64,000 bases of DNA from Mixophyes australis. Taxonomy: Eukaryota > Chordata > Amphibia > Anura > Limnodynastidae. A program made the position numbers and the translations under genes. Below the pieces are notes generated by a model that was given only the letters and a program-made list of their open reading frames with translations, did not search any database and was not told where the DNA came from. The DNA lies in assembly GCA_036250195.1 (NCBI GenBank), contig JAVHZZ010000010.1, forward strand, positions 111,249,525-111,313,524. The letters are read 5' to 3'. Positions 28,254 to 41,052 of the stretch are shown here, in pieces (within the stretch, counting starts at the first letter, position 1; the number at the start of each line of letters is the position of its first letter).

Positions 28254-31200
28254 TAGAGATGCTCAGGCTCGGTTTTCTTGAAACTGAACCCACCCGAACT
28301 TCGGGGATCCAAGTACCGAGCCGAGTCGGCTCGGTACGCTCACGCCTATTCGGTTTCCAAAACGAGGCAAAACGTCATTGTGACGTCGTTGGATCTCAGG
28401 AGTTTTAGAATCAATAAATACCCGGCTCCACGGCGATGTAGCGCCATTTCAGAGAAGGACAGAGAAGGGTTAGGTCACAGTATAGAGCAGGAATAGTGCA
28501 GTATAGAGCAGGCATTTTTCAGAATTTGCACTACAAAGTGTTTGGGGTCTCATATCCCCCCTTCTAAAAAAGCTGTATTTGCTGAGTGCTGAAATTGTAA
28601 TATAGCAGCACTGTATATTTCTGAATTTGCACTACAAAGTGTTTGGGGTCTCATTAAAATGGATTCACAGCAGTACACATATGAGCAGGAGCAGCAAGCA
28701 GCTGCTGCCACCAGTCCTGATGGTAGTCTTCCCTGTACGTCATGTGGTAAAGCCTATGTAAAAGTACATAGTCAGGGAAAAAATCCAACAAAAAAACACC
28801 TTTTACTGTGTTGAAGAGAAAAAGAGCTGTAATACAGGAAAAGTTAGCTGTTGATAAAAAAAAATTGCCAACATGCCATTCTACACACGCAATGGCAAAG
28901 AAAGAATGAGGCCTTCGTCTTTCTCTATGAGTGCGAGATCTAAAATTGTTCTTGAGGCTTCTTCTTGTAAGGTCACTCACGACCAAGCAAGACCAAGTCA
29001 TTCAGAGTCCAAAACTGGTGCACAACTACTGTCACGTGTGAAAGCCGAGCTGGAAGAAAACAGTAAGGCATTAGAGGAAAATGTATGCTCAGAATCACAA
29101 ATGACACCAATCCCTGAGTAGAGTCCATCCACGAGTGGTATGTGTAATCGTGAAAATTCTGATAGTGTACCCATAAAGAAGGGCCCTTTCAGCATTTCTG
29201 CTGATGTGTGCCTGAATAGCCTGAGTGTAGCCGGTGATACACAAATTGAGGATGCCACTTTGGAATTGGAAGAGGATGCGGGGGATATTTGTGTAGCCGA
29301 CGAGGGCGCTAATGAGGATGTTGATGAGGATGATGTTCTTTGTGTAAGTCCTGCACCAGTGGAAGCAGTTCTGCAACGTGACAAGAAGAAGGCCATTGTC
29401 ATGCCTGGGCATAAGACCAAAAAGGCCACTTCTTACGTGTGGAATTATTTCTACCCAAATCCTGACAACAGTAGTCTAGCCATTTGTGGTGTATGTAAAG
29501 CCACAGTCAGTCGAGGGAGGGACCTTAATCCTCTTGGAACCTCATCCATGTTACGCCATTTGACGCGAGTTCAAAAAAATAACAACAAGCAGTCCATCAT
29601 CAGCTAGGACCCTTCTCTCACCTACATCCCGACGCCTGCAATCTACACCCACAACACCGTCCTCATCAATATCCTCAGTAGCGATCAGAGTTAGCCCTGC
29701 ATCCAACTTAGTAAGGCTTGATGACTCCTGCACTATAATTGATTCCTCTGAAGAATTCTTGAGTGTTAGTCCCACTGCTGCTGCTGTAGCTGCTGCTGGG
29801 GGTGAATCTTCCTCCCATAAGCAGCCCAAGAAGAAGAGGACTAGTACTTTACAACAATTAACTGTTAAACAATCTTTTGCTAGAGGAAGCAAGTATGACA
29901 GCAGTCACCCAGTCGCAAAGCGGATCTCAGACGCCACGGCGACTATGCCAGTGTTAGATCTGCGTCCAATATCCTCTATAAACGCAGCTGGTTTTTCACA
30001 GTTAATTGATGTTTTGTGTTCCCGTTACAAAATTCCATAGCGATACCATTTTTCAAGAAAATCTATTCCTAAACGTTCATAAAAATTTACTAATTGGGCT
30101 CAAAAATGCCATTCTACCCACTGTACACTTAACCACAGATATGTGGACAAGTGGAAGTGGCCAAACCAAAAATTATATGACTGTGACAGCCCACTGGGTT
30201 GGTCATTCACCTTTACCAGCAGGAACAGCAGCAGCATGTACACCACTACATAGCATTTGTCACAGGCAGGCTACTCTTTGTATCACCAGCTTCACTAACA
30301 GGCATACAGCTGATAATTTGTTAAGAAAACTAAGGGATGTCATTGATACATGGCTTATACCACTTGGACTCTCCCCAGGATATGCTATTTCTGGTAACGC
30401 CAACAATATTGTGCGAGCATTACAGCTGGGTGATTTCCATCACATTCCCTGTTTTGCTCACACAATAAACGTGGTGGTGCAGAGCTTCTTGAAAAATAAC
30501 CGTAAGGTGCAGGAGATGCTTTCGGTGGCCCGTAAAATATCGGGACATTTCCGGCATTCTACCACAGTATGTAGGTGGTAACTAGGTGGAATTCCACCCT
30601 GTACATGCTTCAGAGGATGGAGGAAGAGCGCAAAGCCATACAAGCGTATTGCACAAGCCATGACATTGGGAAAGGAGGGGGGATGTATTTCAGTCTTGCA
30701 CAGTGGAGAATCCTTTCTGTGCAAGGTGCTGAAACCATTTGAAGTTGTGACATATGAAGTGAGTTCAGACTCTGCTAGCTTGAGCCAAGTCATTCCCTTA
30801 ATTCCACTTTTGGAAAAGCAGCTTGTCAAACTGAAGGAGGAGATGAAAGAAAGCAATTCCGCAAAGTATGTTGGCCTTGTAGATCAAGTACTTAATGCGC
30901 TTCGCAATGATCCAAGAGTTATTAAAATATTGAAGTCGGATGACTATGTTTTGGCAACTGTGCTTGATCCAAGATTTAAGACCTACATTAATTATATTCT
31001 TTCAAATGACCGAGATATGAACAGTTGCAACGAGCTCTTGGTCAGCAAGTTGACCACTGAACAGTGCTCATTGCCATGTATTAGCTGTAGAATTACCTCA
31101 CTTATCCAAGAAACAGGTGGAGCACTCATTGCCATATATTAGCTGTAGAGTAACCTCACTTATCCAAGAAACAGGTGGAGCGCTTGTTGCAAAGTTTCCT

Positions 31201-31512
31201 AGATGTGGTAGGAACTGCCGTGTGTTTGAGTCATTGCTCTGTCACTTACCATCCAGCCAGATCGCTGCAATATTTGGCTGAAAGTGTATGAAAAGCATAT
31301 TGTGACCTGTGAGATGGTAAAAATGTAATGGAAATCACTGAAATTTAGTGTTAGTGAAGTTAATAATAATGTAGGTGCAAAATAATACCAAAATTATGTG
31401 ATTTTAGCCCAAAAAATTGAATTTTGCAAAAAATGGCCAAACAAAACCAAAACCTGAAGGTAATCCAGATCCAAAACCAAAACCAAAACACGGGGGTCAG
31501 TGAGCATCTCTA
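28254..31512 (+). mobile_element. hAT DNA transposon, copy 2, full length, dead
   Basis: Its ends are TAGAGATGC and GCATCTCTA. Like copy 1 it has a CTCGG-rich left end, a CAAAACC-rich right end and a homologous transposase gene, here with an internal deletion near the 3' side. Perfect 8-bp duplications flank it. Confidence 0.9.
28873..31142 (+). pseudogene. BED-finger hAT transposase, broken (copy 2)
   Basis: The pieces are 28873-29121, 29140-29607, 29759-30040, 30006-30581 and 30660-31142. The BED finger (about 29428-29570: YVWNYF, CGVCKA, HLTRV) and catalytic-core landmark (TDMWTSGSGQTKNYM) are visible. It has a TAG near 29118, frame changes near 29600 and 30040, and another stop near 30580. 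Part of the 3' region is replaced by a small duplication (about 31075-31180, TTAGCTGTAGA repeats). The C-terminal dimerisation domain is missing, as in copy 1. Confidence 0.83.
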
Positions 31513-31520
31513 GTTCTAAG
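31513..31520. repeat. Right 8-bp duplication of hAT copy 2
   Basis: GTTCTAAG directly after GCATCTCTA. Confidence 0.9.
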
Positions 31521-31706
31521 GGCAAGCTGGAAGCAGTAGGACAGACACCCACTACCTTCTCTCTTTTGTTGACATATCCGGGGAGGAGGGCGGCGGTGCA
31601 GCAGCTTTTCTTTTGTCCAGGGACTTTATGTGCAACATTTTATTATCTCTACAGTAGTTCCCAGTTGGGGAAGTCATTGTCAGCTGCCCATAGTGAGGGA
31701 GGATAG

Positions 31707-32460
31707 GATGCTCTCTGGGATGATGATGGAGGATGGAGGATGGAGGCTGATGGATGATGATGGAGGATGGAGGATGATGGATGATGATGGAGGATGGAGG
31801 ATGGAGGATGATGGATGATGATGGAGGATGGAGGATGGAGGATGGAGGCTGATGGATGATGATGGAGGATGGAGGATGGAGGATGATGGATGATGATGGA
31901 GGATGGAGGATGATGGATGATGATGGAGGATGGAGGCTGATGGATGATGATGGAGGATGGAGGATGGAGGCTGATGGATGATGATGGAGGATGGAGGATG
32001 GAGGATGATGGATGATGATGGAGGATGGAGGATGGAGGCTGATGGATGATGATGGAGGATGGAGGCTGATGGATGATGATGGAGGATGGAGGATGGAGGC
32101 TGATGGAGGATGATGGAGGATGGAGGCTGATGGATGATGATGGAGGCTGATGGATGATGATGGAGGATGGAGGCTGATGGATGATGATGGAGGATGGAGG
32201 ATGGAGGCTGATGGAGGATGGAGGCTGATGGATGATGATGGAGGATGGAGGATGGAGGATGGAGGCTGATGGAGGATGGAGGCTGATGGATGATGATGGA
32301 GGATGGAGGATGATGGATGATGATGATGGAGGATGGAGGATGATGGATGATGATGGAGGATGGAGGATGGAGGCTGATGGATGATGATGGAGGATGGAGG
32401 ATGATGGAGGATGGAGGATGGAGGATGGAGGATGATGGATGATGATGATGATGGTGATGA
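31707..32460 (+). repeat. GATGGAGG low-complexity minisatellite
   Basis: Short words (ATGGAGG, ATGATGG, GGCTGATGG) alternate irregularly over about 750 bp. The open frames on both strands, including about 300 codons of His/Pro/Ser on the minus strand, are a by-product of the composition. Confidence 0.92.
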
Positions 32461-33150
32461 TATATACAAGATGAAACTGTTTGGCTACATGGCTTATATT
32501 CCTTTTGTTCCCAGAGTGAAGCGCCCACAGGGCCAGAGGGGGCTCTGGTCACAGCAGCTTTAGAAACAGTATTTGTGTGTGAGCTGACTGTAGACCTGTA
32601 CTAGGGGGGGATCGCTCCTGTCCAGCTGTGGACAACCCAGACTAGGGCTTGGGACTACTGTAGAGCAGGAGCTCTGCGTGACCATCTAGTCACTTCTTAC
32701 ATCCAGGGATAGAGCATTGGAGGAAATTGCTACATCCTTCCCCCGTAGAAACCAGACCTGCAACAAAAACTCAGAGAAGGCTCTCGGTCTGGTGATGCCC
32801 CCTCTCTTTTATAATACTGGGGTAACTCAGGCAACCTGGGGGGCCCTGAGCTGTGACAAACACCCTGCCTGCTACCCATGCAGACTTAATCCAAAGAAAT
32901 TGGTCGCAGTCACCAGCAAAGAGGTGCTGCAGCAGCTATACCAACATGTAAGTGGTTCCAGGTGTCTGTGAAGGAGCCTGGTGGTGGAACTGACTGTTCT
33001 ACTACTGGGGGCACTATGGTGGTACAAAGTTGGCACTTACAGCCAGTAATATATCAAACATATCCAACAGCAGTGGGTAGGAGGCCTAAGGCAGACATGT
33101 TTATTAAATTACTGGAGTAACACACATAATAGAACAGAAACGGATGTAGG
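32461..33150. other. No gene recognised
   Basis: Unique sequence between the GATGGAGG array and the L1 remnant. No homology that I can name. Confidence 0.35.
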
Positions 33151-33152
33151 TG

Positions 33153-33185
<33 letters not shown>
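33151..33185. repeat. (TA)n microsatellite
   Basis: Uninterrupted or nearly uninterrupted TA dinucleotides. Confidence 0.9.
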
Positions 33186-33234
33186 CCCACCCCTCCCCCT
33201 CTTCCAGCCAATCCACGATTCAATCAACAAATTT

Positions 33235-35110
33235 GCTGCTTAAGCCCGGCTTCTCAAATTATCTCAACGCTGCTCAGAGTGCCGAAACAGGGAGATTTTG
33301 GTAGAGAAAATAGAGTCCACCATGAAAGATTAAAAGTATGGCAAATCCCCTGGCTCAGATAGGGTTACTGCTGCATATTGTAAGAAAATTTTGGACTTGT
33401 AGACTGCTCGGCTGCACTCTCTATTCACTAAAATTTGAAAAGGGGACCTGTTCCCAATGAAATCGTTAAGGCCAGGATAGCGGTGATGCATAAGAAGGAA
33501 AAAAAGCCACACAAATATATAAGCGGTAGGCCTATTTCACTCCTTAATAATGACGTTAAAATCTTTGCCACAATCCTCGACAATCGATTGAACCAAATTC
33601 TCCCCTCCCTAATTCATTATGACCAAGTGGGCTTCACCCCAGGTCGTCAGGTGAGTGACAATGCAAGGCAAGCCATAGATTATTCTCACACTCGTTGCTC
33701 ATTGCTGAGGCAGTGTCTGACAGAATCTCCTGGAGTTTTATAAAGCTTACGCTCAGGTCTTTCAGCATAACTTTGATTGGCATCCTACGGAGCTCAGCGA
33801 AAGTCATAATCAATGGCATCACATCTGATAAGGTGTCTAATGGGACAACACAGGACTGCCTGTTGCCCCCCTTGATCGTTGTCCTGATGATTGAACAACT
33901 TGCGTTGCACATTAGGTCCAATACCAACATTCAGGGAGTTTCGCTATTCATAGACAACATACTACCGTTAGTGTCCCAACTGAGAATCTCCTTGTTCAAC
34001 CACTACAAAATTATGAAAAGGTACAGTGAAAAATCCAGCTACAAAGTCAGCTGCTAAAAGTCAGAAGCCATGCTTCTTTCTCCATGTGTTCCCTCAGGGT
34101 GCCAAAATTTTTAAATCAAATTTTTACTTTAAATGGCGATCAAAATAAAATATGTAATGGTCTTCCTCATCACCATATGACCTACTATTCCAAGAAAACT
34201 TCCCCCAACTTTTCTCCAAATTCCAAACTGACTTGTCTTCCTGGAGCTGTCCGATCATATCATGGTTGGATCTGACCTCTTAGCTATTAAAATTAATTTT
34301 ATTCCTAAATGGTTCTTCCTTTTCAAGACTCTTCCATTGAAGGTCCCCTTCTTCCTGCTAAACAACGTCTAGAAAATCCTCATCCATTTCATTTAGAACA
34401 ATAGGCCCTTAGATTGACCACCTATTTCCTGAATAAATCTATTCTTGGGGCAGCAGGGGACTCCCTGATATGACACTATAGTATCTGGCAATGCCCTTTT
34501 CCCAGACGGCAGCGTACAACCTCCTGGCTAGACATCAAATCTCGCTTCCTAAAGTGGCCTGTTCTAATCCCCTTGTTGAGTCTACATAGAAAGCCACCTG
34601 CTTCCAAACTTTTTCCAACTTTAAGACTCTTAACCAATTTCTGGGACTTATACTTAATAAGAGGGGGAACATCAGCTCCCCCTGTATCCCCCATGACTTC
34701 TATCCGGGTTTAGTCAGTTTTCCCGCAGGGGGCATCCATGTCCTGGTTTACCATATGGGTTTAAGCCGACCTCAAGTTCCCCACCGACTTCTGTAGGCAG
34801 GGTCAGTGGCTGTCCCTTGCTGACCTTCTCCCATACACTAAGTTCATTTGAATACTTTCAAATAAGGAATTTCTTACACTTGTTTCCCCAAGCTCATATT
34901 CTCTGGGATCTAATCCCATTCAAACACATCTGCAAGTATCGTCCCATATGTCAATGAATGATATTCCAAATATATTTGGATTGACACTGCTCCTCCCATG
35001 CATAACTATCACAAGACAGAATGGGTGAGGGACCTTGCCTCCCTGGACATGGAGGTTTGGAAGCCACGAGACTGGGAGACTGACTTGCGAAATAAATTCT
35101 GCGGAAAGGG
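33235..35110 (+). pseudogene. Decayed L1-like reverse transcriptase
   Basis: Multi-frame homology to L1 ORF2. RPISLLNNDVKIFATILDNR, then DQVGFTPGRQ (RT motifs, about 33525-33650), is followed by SNGTTQDCLLPPLIVVLMIE (the GTRQGCPLSP block, about 33838-33900). The active-site region is degraded (FIDNILP in place of YADD). A C-terminal region extends to about 35100. It has numerous stops and frameshifts and is much older than the fragment at 6440-7525, in the opposite orientation. Confidence 0.78.
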
Positions 35111-36382
35111 ATATCATTGTGTTATGCAGTCACTAAGTTGAAGGTGATAAAGGTTCCAACCTCTGCAGCTGCTTCAATTGTACCACTTGAGATAAGGTTC
35201 CGGGGTCACCTCTCCTCATTGAAGGAGCAGCCCAGGCAGATGGTTCACGTGACAGAGACCAATGTGCAAACACATAAAACCAGCACAGAGAACTTGCTTG
35301 AAAGTTATGTACATGTGATAGAGGCAATCAAGTCATTAAACAACGTAGATGCAACAAGTCAAGGTCTCAACTTCTCTGATCTTTGAACACTCGGATGAAG
35401 CAGGAGATAAGGAGATACAATTCTAGAGAATGTTTTTTAAATGTTAAACATCAAGGCTTTCTGGGTTAGTTTATCAGATTAAAGGGACAAATAAACATAT
35501 GTTACCAGCTTCATTACAGCTACTGCACCCCCTCTGATCACTTGTCTTATAAACGTTCATCATTATCTAAAATCTGAGGTGTTTTCTCATGTGCTTTATT
35601 CACTGCATTACAAGTGCCGTTCTCAGTTAGGCATCGAGATTATTAGGTATTATCGATTCATAAAGCAGACTGCACGCAGTCGTTATAACAAAGTGCTTAC
35701 AGCAAGTACTGTGCAAAGGGCAGGCTGGGAACTCCGTATACATGAAATGGTAAAATCACTGACATCCATAAACTGGCCAGAGACCAGTGTCTTATACAAT
35801 ACACTGACATATCAGCCATTAATATCAGTACTGACCACAGGAACCTTCAAAGCCAAAAGACACAGGAAAAGTGAATGGAATAATTTTATATTAGATCGAA
35901 AGAACTTAGACTGTGAGCGCTTGTAGCAGAGTTTAGCAAATGTTTTTGCAGTTGTTTCTCCCAACAATGTCCTGTACTTAGTAATATTGTAATGTGTTGT
36001 GTACAATACACAGCACCATATAAACACATATGTCTGCTGTGTAGAGCAATACAATTTGGCACATTAAACACCACTATGACATAGTGACATCCTGTGATCC
36101 TCTGACATCACTCTAGGTCTTCTCACCCATTGGTTATTCCCAGTTACTATAGGAAACATAAAGAGTGGACGCAGCCTATATTCATGATAATACAGCCTAA
36201 CAAGTCCCCTGGAGTCGGTGTTTCATGGGACGCCTCAGTGATGTCACTAATAAATGTACAGGCCGTTTATCCGTCAATGGCGGCTACCTCCAGTGAACGT
36301 TAATGACTCCACTTTCTTTTATGTAAAATTCATGGTAACAATGACAATATACAGTGTGTGGTTATCATAATGTGGTTCATAC
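35111..36382. other. Expected site of cytoplasmic-tail exons; none identified
   Basis: The exons following the transmembrane exon on the minus strand should lie below 36383. An AATAAA on the minus strand near 35590-35597 could be a polyadenylation signal, but no convincing tail exon with splice signals was found. Confidence 0.3.
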
Positions 36383-36490
36383 CTTTCTTAAACCTTGTAA
36401 AGTAGAATAAAACGGCAGCAACTAGAAGTAACGTAGAGATAAGTGTCCCAATCACAGCTCCAATAACTGCCCCAGTGTTATCTTCTCGCT
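36383..36490 (-). CDS. Transmembrane exon of the B7-H6-like gene
   Basis: A 108-nt exon with acceptor TGTGATTACAG and donor GAAAG|GTATG, phase 1 at both ends. It encodes a short acidic stalk (REDNTG), a hydrophobic helix (AVIGAVIGTLISTLLLVAA, then VLFYF) and basic stop-transfer residues (TRFKKG). The helix has small-residue GxxxG-type spacing. No charged residue lies in the membrane, so there is no obvious adaptor-pairing site. It follows exon 40150-40476 in transcription order and would anchor the protein in the plasma membrane. Confidence 0.75.
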
Positions 36491-38187
36491 CTGTAATCAC
36501 ATAGAACTCAATAAGTATCTGGAATGAAGTGAATGTTACAAACATAACATATAAAACATACTAACTAGTCCATGAATTGTGCCAACGTCCCATGAACACT
36601 ATTTACTAAATCAATAAAGAAACTTGATAGAGGTCATTTAGGAGAAACACCGGCACCTACTGCAAAATGCCTTCGTTTCACCGATACGCCTGTATGGTGC
36701 GTGTTTACCCTCCGCTACCTAGAACCTCAGCATACTAGCCATGTACCTAGGGGTGTAGACTGGCGGGAAATCTCCAGACATAGCGCATCCTGTGCAAGAG
36801 TGTAAAGTCCATAATCTCATCACTTTTAATTAAGTAAACATTTCCATTCTTCTCCTAAAACTGCTCGGTTTAGACTTATTTAGGAAAGCCCCCAAAAATG
36901 CACCATCTGCACCCTTTATCTCATGACAGTGACCTTGCTCAGCAAAAAGAAATGAGATTTCTGCATAGCTGCACACAGCTTGGCGCACACACTGCCTTCT
37001 CTGCATGTTACACCCAACTTCTCCCCCTGTGGCTTCTTTGTAAAATGTCCTAATCTTGTTCAGTGAATCTGCAGTGAAAATCTAGCGCCACTCTTTGCCT
37101 TGTGGGATGATTTTTATAATATTTATTAATGGGGAAATAGTTGACGTTGTTTGAAAATTTTGTAGAACTGCGTGTTGAAAATGCTGGTTCAGTTTTTCAC
37201 GCCCGTAACTCTGACAATTACTGTAACTGGTGGCTCTGCCTACGGAGTTTTCTCTTACGCACTAAAAGTGATTATTTAATACTCTCAATGTTCGCTTGTT
37301 GCCTCCTTAAATTCCATGTATGTGTGATACTGCAAAATGTGACCCTACGCATTTCACCGCTTGTATATAGTCTTTGTAAGGGACTTGTGGATATATTCAT
37401 ATGTTCCAACGAACAACTCGGGCATAAAGACCACCAGGTGACAGGTAGTGTAGCCATGTTAGGGTATGATTACATTTGCAGTTCATGAGTTTGAAATGAT
37501 AGATTATATCTCGTGCTCATAAATGCTGGTTCTCTGAGGGGACGGGGTGGGGGGTCCGATGGTCTATCACTCAGTGTTTTCAGACTCCTCTTACACTCAG
37601 TATCAGATCATTATTTGGGGAAGCAGTGTGGATGTTTGGTAACAGGAAATGTTGGATGTTAGTTGTTAAATATAATTTTATATATTACTTTGTTGATACA
37701 TTTTTATTTTAGTTGTCTTTCTATGTGGGTGCCCTGTAGATGAGGTAGATATATTTGGGTGAACGGTAATTTATGATTGGGTCTGGAGATAGTTGTCGGA
37801 GTTCCCATAAACCTGACACGTAGCTGTTCTGTATTTGGTGACTTGTTATAAAGGTGAAAGCTGCAGGATGTGCTCATAAGGGGAATAATCTGGTTCAGCC
37901 GATTTGCAATGTTATTTTGACCATGAAACGGGGGTTGGTGCTGTGATATGAGGAAGGTTATGTCGCTGGGTTCTATGCTCCTTGCTCTGCAGTTACCAAG
38001 GACATCCAGCATTGTGGATTTCACTTAGGATGGTGATTAAATGAAGCTGTTATGATTTGGGGAATATATTTGTGCTAGACCATCTGGTGCGTGTTCAGAA
38101 CTCCTCCGCGAGACTCTGCCAAGGTTGTCAGGATGAAAAGTGGTATTTTAGGTGTAAGTTGACCTGGTAATGTAGTATGTGATTCCT
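36491..38187. other. Intron sequence
   Basis: No recognised exon or repeat. A 106-codon minus-strand frame (37704-38024) lacks any motif and is probably chance. Confidence 0.4.
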
Positions 38188-38209
38188 CTAGGGCTCGTCC
38201 CCAACAGGA

Positions 38210-39946
38210 GCTACGTGGTTACCTCTTATGCCAATGGGTAGTGTGTGGTTACCTCTATGGTCTGCTCCTACAGGTAGTGTGAGGTTACCTCTATGGTCTG
38301 CTCCTACAGGTAGTGTGCGGTTACCTCTATGGTCTGCTCCTACAGGTAGTGTGCGGTTACCTCTATGGTCTGCTCCTACAGGTAGTGTGCGGTTACCTCT
38401 ATGGTCTGCTCCTACAGGTAGTGTGAGGTTACCTCTATGGTCTGCTCCTACAGGTAGTGTGAGGTTACCTCTATGGTCTGCTCCTACAGGTAGTGTGCGG
38501 TTACCTCTATGGTCTGCTCCTACAGGTAGTGTGAGGTTATCTCTATGGTCTGCTCCTACAGGTAGTGTGAGGTTACCTCTATGGTCTGCTCCTACAGGTA
38601 GTGTGAGGTTACCTCTATGGTCTGCTCCTACAGGTAGTGTGAGGTTACCTCTATGGTCTGCTCCTACAGGTAGTGTGCGGTTACCTCTATGGTCTGCTCC
38701 TACAGGTAGTGTGTAGTTATCTCTATGGTCTGCTCCTACAGGTAGTGTGCAGTTATCTCTATGGTCTGCTCCTACAGGTAGTGTGCGGTTATCTCTATGG
38801 TCTGCTCCTACAGGTAGTGTGCGGTTACCTCTATGGTCTGCTCCTACAGGTAGTGTGCGGTTACCTCTATGGTCTGCTCCTACAGGTAGTGTGCGGTTAC
38901 CTCTATGGTCTGCTCCTACAGGTAGTGTGCGGTTACCTCTATGGTCTGCTCCTACAGGTAGTGTGTGGTTACCTCTATGGTCTGCTCCTACAGGTAGTGT
39001 GAGGTTATCTCTATGGTCTGCTCCTACAGGTAGTGTGAGGTTACCTCTATGGTCTGCTCCTACAGGTAGTGTGAGGTTACCTCTATGGTCTGCTCCTACA
39101 GGTAGTGTGAGGTTACCTCTATGGTCTGCTCCTACAGGTAGTGTGAGGTTACCTCTATGGTCTGCTCCTACAGGTAGTGTGCGGTTACCTCTATGGTCTG
39201 CTCCTACAGGTAGTGTGCGGTTACCTCTATGGTCTGCTCCTACAGGTAGTGTGAGGTTACCTCTATGGTCTGCTCCTACAGGTAGTGTGAGGTTACCTCT
39301 ATGGTCTGCTCCTACAGGTAGTGTGAGGTTACCTCTATGGTCTGCTCCTACAGGTAGTGTGTGGTTACCTCTATGGTCTGCTCCTACAGGTAGTGTGCGG
39401 TTACCTCTATGGTCTGCTCCTACAGGTAGTGTGAGGTTACCTCTATGGTCTGCTCCTACAGGTAGTGTGAGGTTACCTCTATGGTCTGCTCCTACAGGTA
39501 GTGTGAGGTTACCTCTATGGTCTGCTCCTACAGGTAGTGTGCGGTTACCTCTATGGTCTGCTCCTACAGGTAGTGTGCGGTTACCTCTATGGTCTGCTCC
39601 TACAGGTAGTGTGTGGTTATCTCTATGGTCTGCTCCTACAGGTAGTGTGTAGTTATCTCTATGGTCTGCTCCTACAGGTAGTGTGTAGTTATCTCTATGG
39701 TCTGCTCCTACAGGTAGTGTGTAGTTATCTCTATGGTCTGCTCCTACAGGTAGTGTGCGGTTATCTCTATGGTCTGCTCCTACAGGTAGTGTGCAGTTAT
39801 CTCTATGGTCTGCTCCTACAGGTAGTGTGTGGTTATCTCTATGGTCTGCTCCTACAGGTAGTGTGTAGTTATCTCTATGGTCTGCTCCTACAGGTAGTGT
39901 GCAGTTATCTCTATGGTCTGCTCCTACAGGTATTATGTGGTTGAAT
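38210..39946 (-). repeat. 36-bp tandem array, open in the gene's sense (~48 copies)
   Basis: Units are almost all exactly 36 bp. On the minus strand they read without stops as a 12-residue repeat (consensus GADHRGNxTLPV), within a frame open from 40026 to 38188. Each copy has an N-x-T glycosylation sequon. Differences fall mainly in the x codon (Arg, Leu, His, Tyr, Cys) and in the residue before Asn (Gly/Asp). Each unit also carries CTGTAG|GAGCAG and CATAGAG|GTAACC. It lies between the IgC1 and TM exons. It could be a stalk-coding exon or simply intronic; I think intronic is more likely. Confidence 0.9.
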
Positions 39947-40149
39947 TTAAGCTTAATATAAAATTTTATATAATCATCTTCAATAAATATGTATCTAGCT
40001 GTGTCCCAGGCAGGAATACACCACATTTCCTCTAATAATAATCATTGTGGTAATATATTCATGCACACACTTATGCACTCTGCTTTGCCTTCTGTGTGTT
40101 ATGAACTTATAAACATAACAACGTTAGTATTACAAATATAAAAGATTAC

Positions 40150-40476
40150 CTGTTACTGTCAGAGTAAAATTTCTGACAAGTTCAGTGTCCAGAGATCTGT
40201 GGGTCACAATACAAGAGTATTTATTCCCATCATCTCCTCTTGTAGGATTTAACGTCAGGTGACTTGTAACATTAAACGTTTTATCTCCATTAGTAGCGGG
40301 AACAGAGGTGCAGGTCCCCCGATCCAAGGCCACGCAGCCAGGGGGATCCTTACTGTGTCGGACCCAGCGTATAACCACTAACTGTGGGTAAAAATTGGTG
40401 ACCTCACACAACACCGATTTCTCTGTTCCCAGCTCAATACTGATATCTCCCGGGGTCAGTGTAGCGGACGGACGAG
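40150..40476 (-). CDS. ncr3lg1-like: IgC1 domain exon of the B7-H6-like gene
   Basis: A 327-nt exon with acceptor CTTGTTGTGCAG and donor ACAG|GTAATC, phase 1 on both sides. It encodes a C1 domain opening ARPSATLTPGD, with first Cys in SVLCEVTNFYP, Trp in VIRWVRH and second Cys in YSCIVTHRSL. The C-terminal half (KTFNVTSHLTLNPT to VRNFTLTVTG) closely follows the membrane-proximal domain of human NCR3LG1/B7-H6, which has NVTS-x-LKLN and SNFTLT at the same places. NVTS and NFTL are N-glycosylation sequons. The extracellular domain would support the ligand domain for the NK receptor NKp30. The assignment is from remembered family sequence, not a search. Confidence 0.8.
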
Positions 40477-40479
40477 CTG

Positions 40480-41044
40480 CACAACAAGACATAATTCTTA
40501 TTCATTGTATAGTTCTAAAAGTACATTTCAAGTATAAAGGCAAAACATCTCTCCTATCGTTCACCTATATATGCCTTTTGCACATACATTGCCTGATTTT
40601 CACAATGCCTGTGTGTATATGTGTATGTTTATACATATATATTATACACACATACATACAGTGTAAGGGAAGCCTGTACATTGTCTTGGTGTACAGGTGT
40701 CTTTGTATAAAGAACTAGCAGAGTATGGGCCTTCACTAAAAATAAATGGAGCTTCCTTCTTTATATGTTTGAAACAGGAATGTTTGTTTGTTGACAGCTA
40801 AGTCCAGATAAGAGACGGTTTCACATTCCAAACCAATATGTTAAACATTAGATCAGATTAAAAATTACATAAAACCACCTAGATATGAAATGAAATAAGC
40901 TGATGCATTGTCCTTTATCTAAATAAGTAACTACAAATGATTAAATCAGCAAATCCCACTTAGAAGGACTTTTTTCCTTTAAATACCAGTCCAGTTCCTT
41001 TTAAGCATGCATCTGATCTGTGCTGTTCTACTATATCAGTATCT
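40480..41044. other. Intron sequence
   Basis: No exon or repeat family recognised, apart from ATAC-rich simple sequence near 40615-40660. Confidence 0.4.
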
Positions 41045-41052
41045 CCTTTCAG

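Noticed and set aside
31552..32552. 300-codon His/Pro/Ser minus-strand frames
   Set aside because: By-products of the GATGGAGG minisatellite; two overlapping frames are open at once.
37704..38024. 106-codon minus-strand frame in the intron before the 36-bp array
   Set aside because: No motif and no acceptor/donor pair in phase 1.
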